Source of the DNA: CAYUPI01 sp964446585
GTDB lineage: Bacteria; Verrucomicrobiota; Verrucomicrobiia; Limisphaerales; UBA8199
Length of the DNA: 64,000 bases
NCBI GenBank assembly: GCA_964446585.1
Contig: CAYUPI010000021.1
Location: 28,019 to 92,018 of the forward strand
Reading direction: 5' to 3'
Part shown: positions 51,862 through 60,933 of the stretch, piece after piece
How positions within the stretch are numbered: the first letter of the stretch is position 1
Layout of the letters: every line of letters begins with the position of its first letter
Notes under the pieces: model-generated
Seen by the model: the letters and a program-made list of their open reading frames with translations, nothing else
Databases searched by the model: none
Told to the model about the DNA's origin: nothing
Program-made: the position numbers and the translations under genes

Positions 51862-54800
51862 ATGTACGCGACTGTGAAACCTCTGGCGAAGACCAGATTG
51901 CTTTGTAAGGTTCTAACAATTTCCTCCGTTGCTGGTCTCGGAGCGGGCGGCGCCCTTCCGTTCGCTGTGCAGGCGCAGACAAACTGTGCGGCAGCGCCTT
52001 CGGGTTTGGTGAGTTGGTGGAAAGCGGAGAGCAATGGCAATGATTCGGCTGGCACCAATAACGCCGTGCTTAGCGGCGTTGGTTTTGCGAGTGGCGAGGT
52101 GGGCCAGGCTTTCAGTTTCGTAAATACCACCGGCGCGCCGGTAAGAGTGCCGGCCTCTGCGACACTGGACGTTGGGGCCGCGAACGGTTTGACATTGGAG
52201 GCGTGGATCAATCCTGCTGACGTGAATGTTGGCCATCCGGTCATCGATTTTAACTCCGGCTCTTACGGCGTCTGCCTGTGGGTTGCGAACTGGGGCCAGA
52301 GCTCGGTGCCGGGATCACTTTATGCCGATGTTAAAGACACGAGCCTCAACGATCACGCGTTCCAATCGGCTGGCGGCTTGCTGGTGACCAATAGCTTCCA
52401 GCATGTGGCGCTGACTTATGACAAAACCTCGGGCGCGGCGGCGCTGTACATCAATGGCCTGGTGGTGACGCAAAAGAATCTCGGTACGTTCCGGCCGTTC
52501 ACTACGTCAGACATGTACATTGGTTATAGGCCGTACGACGGAGGAGCGGGCAGCCGATTTGTCGGCCAAATCGATGAGGCATCTATCTACAGCCGTGCGC
52601 TGGCGAGTAACGCGATTGCGGCGATCTACAGCGCCGGCAGCGCCGGAAAGTGTACGCCGACTCCATCAACAAATTGTGTCCCGCCCCCTTCGGGGCTTGT
52701 GAGCTGGTGGCGGGGCGAAGGTGACCCTTCCGATCAGATTGGCGTTAATAACGGCGCATTAATAGGAGGCACAGCCTTCTCCGCGGGCCGAGTCGGGCAA
52801 TGTTTCCTTTTCGGCGGGAACGGAGACGCCGTCATGCTTGGGAACTCTCCGAACTTGCAGTTGCAAGACTTCACAATCGAGGCCTGGATCAAACGAGCTA
52901 GCGCGACTGTCAGTTCCAAGGTTACGCCCGACGCTGAGTTTCTCTCGTATGGCAGCGGTGGGTTCGGGTTTGGGATGTGGAGTGATGGCCGCCTGTTCCT
53001 GACGAAGCTTGACGCGGACAATCTCACTACGACCACCGGCATCACGGACACGAATTTTCACCATGTAGCGGTGACCAAGTCCGGCAGCACGGTAGTATTT
53101 TATATCGACGCGTCGGCGCTTACGGTTCCGGCGTACAACTCCGTTTTCACATTTTCTTCCCCGATCGCAATCGGGGCGCGCGGGGACAATCTAAACAACA
53201 GTTTCTACGGATCGATCGATGAGTTAACGGTTTACAGTCGAGCGTTATCCGGCCCAGAGGTCGGGGCCATATATAACGCCGCTGGCATTGGTAAGTGCCT
53301 GACCTCGGCCCCACCTTTTATCATTTCGCAACCAGTGGGTCAGACCGTTAATGTGGGGGCGTTCGTGGCCTTCAGTGTTGTGGCCGGAGGCACAGCGCCG
53401 GTGACTTATCAGTGGCGGTTGAACGGCACGAATCTGAATGGCGCCACGACGAGTCGCCTGTTGCTCACAAACGTGCAGTTTGCCAATGCGGGGAACTATT
53501 CCGTTGCCCTCACAAACGCCGCGGGAAGGACGAACAGCTCTGACGCCCTCTTGAATGTCAATCCAAGCCCGCCATGTACTCCCTTGCCTTCGGGTCTCGT
53601 CAGTTGGTGGAAGGCCGAGGGCAATACGCTGGATGAAGTGGGGACGAATCAGGGGACGCTAACAGGCAATACCGCTTTCGGGGCTGGAGAAGTTGGACAG
53701 GCCTTCTTCTTTGATGGAAACAGTGACGCGGTCCAATTGAACAATTCTGCAACCCTGCAATTGCAGAGCTTCACGATAGAGGCATGGATAAAACGCCGAA
53801 GCACATCGGCCAGCAGCCTCGTTACACCTGACGCCGCGATCCTTGGTTTCGGCAGCGGCGGATATGGGTTCGGCTTATTCAGCGACGGCAGGCTCTTCCT
53901 GACCAAGTGGGACACTGATAACGTTACGAGCACGATTGTCGTCAGCGACACTAATTTCCATCATGTGGCCGTCACGAAGAATAACAGCTCTGTGGTGTTT
54001 TATATTGATGGAGCAGCACAGTCTGTTGCGGCCTATAGCTCCGTGTTTTCCTTCACGACTCCAGCAGCTATAGGGGCGCGCGGCGATAACCTGAACAATG
54101 GCTTTTATGGGACGGTTGACGAACTTGCTGTGTACAACCGCGCGCTTGCGGCAAACGAAATAGCGTCGATTTACAATGCGGGCACCGGGGGCAAGTGTTC
54201 GTCAGGTGCCCCGCAGACTAACTGCGTTCCGGCAGCTTCTGGCTTGGTTAGTTGGTGGCGGGCCGAAGGCAATGCGAATGACAGCGCCGACAGCAATAAT
54301 GGCGTGCTCCAAGGCGGCACTGCGTTTGCCCCGGGCAAGGTAGGCCAGGCCTTCAGTTTTGACGGCACGAGTGCCTTCGTCCAGGTGGCTGATGCGCCAA
54401 CGCTGCGGTTCACGACGGCTATGACCATCGAGGCGTGGATCTACCCGCATCGGTCTGGCGGTCAATATCGTGAAATCGTCTCGAAATGGGAAGGCGGCAG
54501 CAACCAGCGCAGCTATACTTGTAACATCAATCCAGATGGGCGATTCAACTGCGGCATCAGCATTGATGGAATTAACGCGACGGGCGCTCCGAGCACCAAT
54601 ACAATTCCGACCAACGCCTGGACGCATGTGGCCGCGGTCTTCGATGGCTCTTCGTTGGCTGTTTATGTCAATGGTCAGTTCAACAATTCAGTGGCGCAAA
54701 CCCACTCAATTTTCCCCGGCACAGCGCCGCTGATTATTGGTTCGACTTTGGTGTCGGGCTCTTATTTCGACGGTTTGATTGATGAGCCGACGGTCTATAA

Positions 54801-57800
54801 TCGCGCGCTGACGGCCACTGAAATCGCGGCGATTTACAATGCCGGGACGGCGGGAAAGTGCGGAGCCGCGCTGCCGAACAACTGTGTACCGACTGCCTCT
54901 GGTCTTGTAAGCTGGTGGGCGGCAGAGGGCAATGCCAGCGATGCAGCCGATAGCAACAACGGCACGTTGCAGGGCGGTATCAGTTTTGCCCCGGGCAAAG
55001 TTGGCCAGGCATTCAGCTTGAACGGTTCGAATGCGTACGTTTCTTTTGCAGCCAGCTCGAATCTGAATGTGGGTGTTGGCAGCGGATTGACCATTGAGGG
55101 TTGGATCAATCCGGCGGACATTTCATCGACGCATATGATTGCCGAGTGGAACAACGGCTCGGGGGGTATTGGCGTGCATTTATTCTACTCGGATCCTGGA
55201 AATGGTGGCATTGGAGCACTCTCGGCCGACGTGATAAGTACAGGTGGCGTTGATCACAGGGTAAGTTCGCCTGCTAACTTGATTACGGCTGGTAATTTCC
55301 AGCATATCGCGCTAACCTACGACAAGAGCAGCGGAAGTGGAAAACTGTATCGGAACGGCGTAGAGGTGGCGACGCAAAGTTTGGGTGTATTTACGCCACA
55401 GACGACGTATGGGTTGAATTTGGGTGCGCGGGTATCCGGAGGTCCGTCTCAGGCGATCTTCTACAAGGGACTGCTGGATGAGCTGAGCCTTTATGGCCGG
55501 GCACTATCAGCGAGTGAGATCGCAGCAATCTACTCTGCGGGCAGCGCAGGAAAATGCGGCAGCGGAATCCGTCCGTCGATTGTTACGCAGCCGCAAGATA
55601 TAGCTGTTAACGCAGGGGCGGACGTGACATTCAATGTGACGGTCAGCGGCACATCGCCTTTGAGCTACCAATGGCGCAAAAACGCCTCGGATATACCGAA
55701 CGCGACGAGTAGTGCTTACGTCATTCTAAATGCGCAAATCGTTGACGCGGGAAATTACTCCGTGTTCGTGACGAATGCTTTCGGGTCGGTGGTCAGTTCC
55801 AACGTGGCTTTGACTGTCACCAGCAATTGTGTTACGCCGCCTTCTGGTCTTGTGAGCTGGTGGGCGGGCGAGGGCAACGCGAATGACAGCGGCGACGGCA
55901 ACAATGGCATGCTCCAGGGCGGGACGAGCTTCGCCGTGGGCAAAGTTGGCCAGGCATTCAGCTTGAACGGTTCGAATGCGTACGTTTCTTTTGCAGCCAG
56001 CTCGAATCTGAATGTGGGTGTTGGCAGCGGATTGACCATTGAGGGTTGGATCAATCCGGCGGACATTTCATCGACGCATATGATTGCCGAGTGGAACAAC
56101 GGCTCGGGGGGTATTGGCGTGCATTTATTCTACTCGGATCCTGGAAATGGTGGCATTGGAGCACTCTCGGCCGACGTGATAAGTACAGGTGGCGTTGATC
56201 ACAGGGTAAGTTCGCCTGCTAACTTGATTACGGCTGGTAATTTCCAGCATATCGCGCTAACCTACGACAAGAGCAGCGGAAGTGGAAAACTGTATCGGAA
56301 CGGCGTAGAGGTGGCGACGCAAAGTTTGGGTGTATTTACGCCACAGACGACGTATGGGTTGAATTTGGGTGCGCGGGTATCCGGAGGTCCGTCTCAGGCG
56401 ATCTTCTACAAGGGACTGCTGGATGAGCTGAGCCTTTATGGCCGGGCACTATCAGCGAGTGAGATCGCAGCAATCTATAACGCTGCAGGCGTAGGGAAGT
56501 GCACGCAACCAGCGACGAATTGCTTGCCACCTGCTTCCGGGATAGTGAGCATGTGGAAAGCCGAGGGTGATGCGAACGACGGCGTCGACAGCAATAACGG
56601 TGTCTTGCAAGGCGGCGCTACCTTCGCGCCGGGCAAGGTTGGGCAAGCCTTCAGTTTCAACGGCACGAGCGCCTCGGTCCAGGTGGCGGACGCGGCCAAT
56701 CTCCACTTCGCGACTACAATGACGCTGGAGGCTTGGGTTAACCCGCGTCGCTGGGGCGATCATATTCGAGAAATCATCTCCAAATGGGAAGGGGGGACTG
56801 AACAGCGGAGCTTCACCTGCAAACTTCTTACAGACGGACGATTCGACGTCGGCATAAGCATTGGCGGGTCAGCCAGCGCGATAGATGCATATAGCACAGG
56901 GGCGATTCCGACCAATAGTTGGACACATATCGCGGCGGTCTGTGATACCAATTCGCTGTCGGTGTACGTCAACGGGCAGCTCAATAGTAGAGTTTCCCTG
57001 ACTACTGGTATTTTCCCGGGCACAGCGCCGTTGATCATCGGCTCGACCTTGGTGTCGGGTTCGTTTTTTGATGGGCTGATTGATGAGGCTAGCCTTTATA
57101 GTCAGGCGCTCTCGAGCAACGAGATTGCGGCGATTTACAACGCCGGCAGCGCGGGCAAGTGCGCGACTCAGAGCGCGCCGTTCGTCGTGGCTCAGCCGCA
57201 GAATCAGACCGTGACCGTCGGGGCGAGTGCCAGCTTCATCGTCGGGGCGGGTGGAACACCGCCGTTGACTTACCAATGGAAATTCAATGGCGGCGATATC
57301 AGCGGCGCGACAGGATCTTCGTTCACGATTGTCAATGCGCAACCGACGAATGCCGGCCTGTACTCAGTGGCCATTACGAACACGGTCGGATTCGCGATCA
57401 GCAGCAATGCCGTGCTGACCGTGAATCCCGGACCGTCATTGCTGCGGGTGGCCAATGCGAGCGTGGCCTCAGGTGGAACGGTCACCGTCCCGGTTCTCTT
57501 GACCGCTAATGGGAACGAAAACGCCTTGAGCTTTAGCATAAGCTTTTCGACGAACCGGCTGACGTACGTCAATGCGCTGCTGGCCAACGGCGCAGGCGCC
57601 ACACTTTTCCTCAATGAAAGCCAGACTGCGACGGGCCGGCTGGGAGCAGTGCTGGGCTTGCCGGCGGGCCAGACCTTCCCGCCGGGAGCGCAGGAATTGA
57701 TCGAAATCGAATTCACCGCTGCGATCGTGACGAACGCAACTACGACGCCGATCACATTCGGTGACCAGCCGATCGTGCGGCAGGTTTCCGATGTCGCGGG

Positions 57801-58791
57801 ACAGGTGTTGTCGGCGACATATACGGCGGGAAGCGTCGCCATCGCCGCGGTGCAATACGAAGCTGATGTCTCGCCGCGGCCGAACGGAGACAAGGCCGTC
57901 ACCGTGACGGACTGGGTTCTCATCGGGCGGTTTGCGGCGGGGCTGGATTTCCCAACCAATGCGACCGAGTTTCAACGCGCCGATTGCGCGCCACGCGCCA
58001 CTTTGGGGAATGGTCGCATCTCGATTACCGACTGGGTCCAGGCGGGACGCTACGCCGCCGGATTGGACCCGCTTACACCTGTAGGCGGACCCACTTCTCC
58101 CGCGCCCGCTGTTGCAGTAAGCTCCGCTTCGAGGCCGATTGGCCCCAGGCCGCTCACGAGTCGGCAAGTCAACGCCTCAGGTTCGGCTTTCGACCAGGGC
58201 CAGAGCGGCAGCATCTCGATCAGCCTGCAATCACAAGGTAATGAAAATGCCTTGGGATTCAGCCTGCTATTTGACCCGACAAGTATGAGCTACACCGGCG
58301 CAACCCTGGGCAGCGGCGCTGCCGGCGCAAACCTGAACGTGAATACTGATGAAGTTGGCTCCGGCCGGGTCGGGTTCGCGCTGGCTCTGGGCAGCGGGGC
58401 AAATTTTGCTCCCGGTTCGGATGAGCTGGTGAAGGTGACCTTCCAAGCAGCGCCTAACGCTCCCGCCAATGTCCCCATCAGTTTCGCCGATGACCCGATT
58501 TATCGTGAGGTATCCGATGCCGGAGCCAGCGTGCTGACGGCCGATTACGTTGGAACTGCAATCACGGTCAATCCGGTGCCATCTTTGAGCATCAACCAGA
58601 CAGGGCAGGGCATTTTGTTGGCATGGCCGTCCTGGGCGACGAATTTCGTACTTCAGCAGAGCTATGGCGGCCTGGGTGCGGCTGCAAGCTGGACCAACGC
58701 CTCGACCAGCGTGATCACCTCGAATAGTAACAGTGTAGTCACCGTCCCGATCGAGAGCACGGCCAGGTTCTATCGGCTGTTGAAGCAGTAA
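51862..58791 (+). CDS. Giant surface protein: seven LamG modules, Ig repeats, cohesin-dockerin-cohesin tail
   Basis: A 2309-residue exported protein; signal region ends near AVQAQT (40). Seven LamG-type modules of about 200-230 residues start near residues 41, 271, 572, 787, 1007, 1322 and 1553, each opening with SGLVSWW- or SGIVSMW-like sequence and closing with IYNAG.GGKC-like sequence. Three Ig-like repeats lie near 484-570, 1235-1321 and 1770-1856 (YQWR or YQWK, NAGNYSV or NAGLYSV). Then: a cohesin-like domain (about 1857-1997), a dockerin-like pair of repeats (about 2000-2072: VTVTDWVLIGRFAAGLD and ISITDWVQAGRYAAGLD), a second cohesin-like domain (about 2104-2238), and a C-terminal module ending RFYRLLKQ. 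LamG modules bind carbohydrates or proteins. Modules 5 and 6 share an exact 540-bp stretch. Confidence 0.9.
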   Translation: MYATVKPLAKTRLLCKVLTISSVAGLGAGGALPFAVQAQTNCAAAPSGLVSWWKAESNGNDSAGTNNAVLSGVGFASGEVGQAFSFVNTTGAPVRVPASATLDVGAANGLTLEAWINPADVNVGHPVIDFNSGSYGVCLWVANWGQSSVPGSLYADVKDTSLNDHAFQSAGGLLVTNSFQHVALTYDKTSGAAALYINGLVVTQKNLGTFRPFTTSDMYIGYRPYDGGAGSRFVGQIDEASIYSRALASNAIAAIYSAGSAGKCTPTPSTNCVPPPSGLVSWWRGEGDPSDQIGVNNGALIGGTAFSAGRVGQCFLFGGNGDAVMLGNSPNLQLQDFTIEAWIKRASATVSSKVTPDAEFLSYGSGGFGFGMWSDGRLFLTKLDADNLTTTTGITDTNFHHVAVTKSGSTVVFYIDASALTVPAYNSVFTFSSPIAIGARGDNLNNSFYGSIDELTVYSRALSGPEVGAIYNAAGIGKCLTSAPPFIISQPVGQTVNVGAFVAFSVVAGGTAPVTYQWRLNGTNLNGATTSRLLLTNVQFANAGNYSVALTNAAGRTNSSDALLNVNPSPPCTPLPSGLVSWWKAEGNTLDEVGTNQGTLTGNTAFGAGEVGQAFFFDGNSDAVQLNNSATLQLQSFTIEAWIKRRSTSASSLVTPDAAILGFGSGGYGFGLFSDGRLFLTKWDTDNVTSTIVVSDTNFHHVAVTKNNSSVVFYIDGAAQSVAAYSSVFSFTTPAAIGARGDNLNNGFYGTVDELAVYNRALAANEIASIYNAGTGGKCSSGAPQTNCVPAASGLVSWWRAEGNANDSADSNNGVLQGGTAFAPGKVGQAFSFDGTSAFVQVADAPTLRFTTAMTIEAWIYPHRSGGQYREIVSKWEGGSNQRSYTCNINPDGRFNCGISIDGINATGAPSTNTIPTNAWTHVAAVFDGSSLAVYVNGQFNNSVAQTHSIFPGTAPLIIGSTLVSGSYFDGLIDEPTVYNRALTATEIAAIYNAGTAGKCGAALPNNCVPTASGLVSWWAAEGNASDAADSNNGTLQGGISFAPGKVGQAFSLNGSNAYVSFAASSNLNVGVGSGLTIEGWINPADISSTHMIAEWNNGSGGIGVHLFYSDPGNGGIGALSADVISTGGVDHRVSSPANLITAGNFQHIALTYDKSSGSGKLYRNGVEVATQSLGVFTPQTTYGLNLGARVSGGPSQAIFYKGLLDELSLYGRALSASEIAAIYSAGSAGKCGSGIRPSIVTQPQDIAVNAGADVTFNVTVSGTSPLSYQWRKNASDIPNATSSAYVILNAQIVDAGNYSVFVTNAFGSVVSSNVALTVTSNCVTPPSGLVSWWAGEGNANDSGDGNNGMLQGGTSFAVGKVGQAFSLNGSNAYVSFAASSNLNVGVGSGLTIEGWINPADISSTHMIAEWNNGSGGIGVHLFYSDPGNGGIGALSADVISTGGVDHRVSSPANLITAGNFQHIALTYDKSSGSGKLYRNGVEVATQSLGVFTPQTTYGLNLGARVSGGPSQAIFYKGLLDELSLYGRALSASEIAAIYNAAGVGKCTQPATNCLPPASGIVSMWKAEGDANDGVDSNNGVLQGGATFAPGKVGQAFSFNGTSASVQVADAANLHFATTMTLEAWVNPRRWGDHIREIISKWEGGTEQRSFTCKLLTDGRFDVGISIGGSASAIDAYSTGAIPTNSWTHIAAVCDTNSLSVYVNGQLNSRVSLTTGIFPGTAPLIIGSTLVSGSFFDGLIDEASLYSQALSSNEIAAIYNAGSAGKCATQSAPFVVAQPQNQTVTVGASASFIVGAGGTPPLTYQWKFNGGDISGATGSSFTIVNAQPTNAGLYSVAITNTVGFAISSNAVLTVNPGPSLLRVANASVASGGTVTVPVLLTANGNENALSFSISFSTNRLTYVNALLANGAGATLFLNESQTATGRLGAVLGLPAGQTFPPGAQELIEIEFTAAIVTNATTTPITFGDQPIVRQVSDVAGQVLSATYTAGSVAIAAVQYEADVSPRPNGDKAVTVTDWVLIGRFAAGLDFPTNATEFQRADCAPRATLGNGRISITDWVQAGRYAAGLDPLTPVGGPTSPAPAVAVSSASRPIGPRPLTSRQVNASGSAFDQGQSGSISISLQSQGNENALGFSLLFDPTSMSYTGATLGSGAAGANLNVNTDEVGSGRVGFALALGSGANFAPGSDELVKVTFQAAPNAPANVPISFADDPIYREVSDAGASVLTADYVGTAITVNPVPSLSINQTGQGILLAWPSWATNFVLQQSYGGLGAAASWTNASTSVITSNSNSVVTVPIESTARFYRLLKQ
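54993..55532 (+). repeat. First copy of an exact 540-bp duplication
   Basis: Identical to 55938-56477, offset 945 bases (315 codons, so in frame). Covers most of LamG module 5. Confidence 0.95.
55938..56477 (+). repeat. Second copy of an exact 540-bp duplication
   Basis: Identical to 54993-55532; covers most of LamG module 6. The flanks diverge sharply at both ends, pointing to a recent conversion or duplication. Confidence 0.95.
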
Positions 58792-58796
58792 TTCTG

Positions 58797-58870
58797 GTAG
58801 CCGCCGAGGTGACGAGGCGGATGTTTTGGGAAGTCCACGCAGTTTTCCGCTTCGTCACCTCGGCGGCTAC
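58797..58870. repeat. REP-like palindrome, GTAGCCGC family
   Basis: Arms at 58797-58821 (GTAGCCGCCGAGGTGACGAG at the start) and 58846-58870 are inverted near-copies with a 24-base loop. It begins 6 bases after the stop codon of the giant protein, where it could end the transcript. Confidence 0.88.
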
Positions 58871-58974
58871 GATTTCAAAACGCGCTCTGAGGCGAGTCGC
58901 GCGATCCTCACGCCATGAACCCAAAAGAATCAGTTTCGCGTCGCCGAGAGCTACGTGGTATATATCTATAAGTC

Positions 58975-59709
58975 ATGAAGGCACGAATGCACTGCCACCC
59001 CTCCGCGCCCTCCGATAATCGCGCATTTACCTTGATCGAGCTTCTGGTGGTCATCGCCATCATCGCCATTTTGGCAGCGTTGCTCTTGCCGGCGTTGGCC
59101 CGGGCGAGGTCCAAGGCCTACCGCACGCAATGCTACAACAATGAGCGTCAGCTTGGCATCGCCTTGGCGATGTATGTCGAGGACAACAGGGATTTTTACC
59201 CGGCGTATGCGGATTGGGCCGCCTGGGGCGGCAAACGCGGCACCAACACGCTGCACGGGAGCTTGGTATGGGAAACCAACCGCCCGCTCAACCGTTACAC
59301 CGCACTCAATACCTACCACTGTCCGGCTGACCGTGGGGATGCGCTTTACCCGGCGATCACGGGCACATGTTGGGATGCGTGGGGAAACAGCTATCTGATG
59401 GCTTGGGCGGTCGAGCGTTACAAAGTGCAGCACGTCGGCGGCGACACGCAATCCACCGACCCGAAGTGGGCGACTCCGATTAAAGGCAGCCGTGTTGCCG
59501 TGAAGCCGGCGACGAAGATCTTTTTGAGCGATTGGCCATGGTTTGGAGACCGGGACATTACCAATCCCAGAAGTGTGTGGCACAACGACCGCGGCAAGCC
59601 GTGGTTCCCCACTCTTTACGGCGATGTTCATGTCGCAAACTTCAGGTTCCCGCCCAATCGCCAGGCGCTGGATGGCCTGCCGCCGGATGTGAATTTCGCA
59701 TGGTGGTAA
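58975..59709 (+). CDS. Prepilin-type N-terminal cleavage/methylation protein
   Basis: A 244-residue type IV pilin/pseudopilin-like protein. The prepilin signal is RAFTLIELLVVIAIIAILA (Glu5 of the mature form present), followed by a hydrophobic helix and ALARARSKAYRTQCYNNERQLGIALAMY. The globular domain carries YHCPADRGD and a variant of the H-X-DG motif (WHNDRGKPWF, LYGDVHV). Such proteins are assembled by, or attached to, type II secretion or type IV pilus machinery. It is next to the giant LamG gene, with a palindrome between them. Confidence 0.88.
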   Translation: MKARMHCHPSAPSDNRAFTLIELLVVIAIIAILAALLLPALARARSKAYRTQCYNNERQLGIALAMYVEDNRDFYPAYADWAAWGGKRGTNTLHGSLVWETNRPLNRYTALNTYHCPADRGDALYPAITGTCWDAWGNSYLMAWAVERYKVQHVGGDTQSTDPKWATPIKGSRVAVKPATKIFLSDWPWFGDRDITNPRSVWHNDRGKPWFPTLYGDVHVANFRFPPNRQALDGLPPDVNFAWW

Positions 59710-60008
59710 GGGAGGGCCGGTGGATGAAATAGTGGAGTGGTGGATGCTCTGCTTCTCCTCGTTCGCGTTCTCGCAATCGATTTTTCCGGCTTTCCTGGAC
59801 AGCGTGGTCACCGTGCCGATCGAGAGCAACACCAGGTTCTATCGGCTGCTAAAGCAGTAACACAAAAAGAAGGAAGCAGGAATTTACAGGAGGAAACTGA
59901 GGGAACGGAGAGAGGACACTCGGTTGTCTCAGTTGGCTCCTGTGAGGATTCTTGCTCTTCGTTCGCTTCGTTGACTTCTGTTAAAGTGCTGTTGACTCTG
60001 TGCTGAGA
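59710..60008. other. Space between the two prepilin genes
   Basis: A 299-bp stretch that holds the LamG-protein relic at 59801-59860 and otherwise no supported gene. Confidence 0.6.
59801..59860 (+). pseudogene. C-terminal relic of a LamG-type surface protein
   Basis: Nineteen codons and a stop (SVVTVPIESNTRFYRLLKQ) that match the last residues of the giant protein ending at 58791 (SVVTVPIESTARFYRLLKQ). It lies between two prepilin genes and implies a lost second giant gene. Confidence 0.88.
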
Positions 60009-60785
60009 ATGAGTAAGAAAATGGAAGCGAGACAGGAATCAAGGCGGCGGGCTTTTACCCTAATCGAGCTTCTGGTAGTGATCGCGATCATCGCAATCCT
60101 GGCGGCGCTGCTGCTGCCGGCGCTAAGCAGGGCAAAGGAGAGAGCTCACACCATCGCTTGCATCAGCAATCTGAAGCAATTGCAACTTGGTTGGAATCTT
60201 TACCTGCCGGATTTCCAGGATTTCATGCCGCCTAACTCCTGGGACCATGTGGGAGGAGATGCTGCGGGCAGCACGCCGGATAGCTGGGTCGTCGGAAATG
60301 CGCGAGACGTAACCTCCACCAACATTCAGCGAGGCGCGCTGTTCCGTTACACGCCCGCGGTCGGCGTTTACCATTGTCCCTCGGACCGCTCCACCGTTTG
60401 GGGCGGTGGGCTATCGCGATTCCGAAGCTACTCACTGGAATGCTACATTGGCGGCTACGACCAGATAGACGGTTCAACGAGATATCGGACCAAAGGTTCG
60501 CAACTCATAAGCCCTCCGCCCTCCAGAGTGTTCATGTTTATTGACGAAGATGATCAAAGCATTGAAGACGGTTCGCTGGCGATGCGGGGTCCGCCGGACA
60601 ATAATTGGAATAACCTCCCCGCCAGCCGGCACAACGATGGCCCGGTACTGTCGTTTGGAGATGGACGCGTGGAGCGTTGGAGATGGAAGGCAGGTTTCAT
60701 CCGTTACATCTCACGACCGCAAGCAGCTCGGCCGAACGAAATTGACGATCTGCGCAGGCTGCAAGAATGTTTGCCAGGACCGTAA
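60009..60785 (+). CDS. Prepilin-type N-terminal cleavage/methylation protein with H-X9-DG signature
   Basis: A 258-residue protein. The prepilin signal RRAFTLIELLVVIAIIAILA is followed by LLLPALSRAKERAHTIACISNLKQLQLGWNLY. The motif HNDGPVLSFGDG in the C-terminal half is the H-X9-DG motif common in Planctomycetes-Verrucomicrobia pseudopilins. The ATG at 60009 is chosen; a GTG at 60000 also reads in frame. The C-terminal end (WKAGFIRYISRPQAARPNEID) is the origin of the relic at 51431-51547. Confidence 0.9.
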   Translation: MSKKMEARQESRRRAFTLIELLVVIAIIAILAALLLPALSRAKERAHTIACISNLKQLQLGWNLYLPDFQDFMPPNSWDHVGGDAAGSTPDSWVVGNARDVTSTNIQRGALFRYTPAVGVYHCPSDRSTVWGGGLSRFRSYSLECYIGGYDQIDGSTRYRTKGSQLISPPPSRVFMFIDEDDQSIEDGSLAMRGPPDNNWNNLPASRHNDGPVLSFGDGRVERWRWKAGFIRYISRPQAARPNEIDDLRRLQECLPGP

Positions 60786-60933
60786 CAACACAAGTATAAG
60801 GGCTTTTCAATCTCAACATTTCCCACGCCGGTGTCTCTTCGCTCTCCCGTCGCCTTTCTTGCATCTGGTCAACTTCTGTGAAATATTCTGACTGATCGCC
60901 TAGGCGAAACCCGGCCGGGATCAACTGTGCGAA

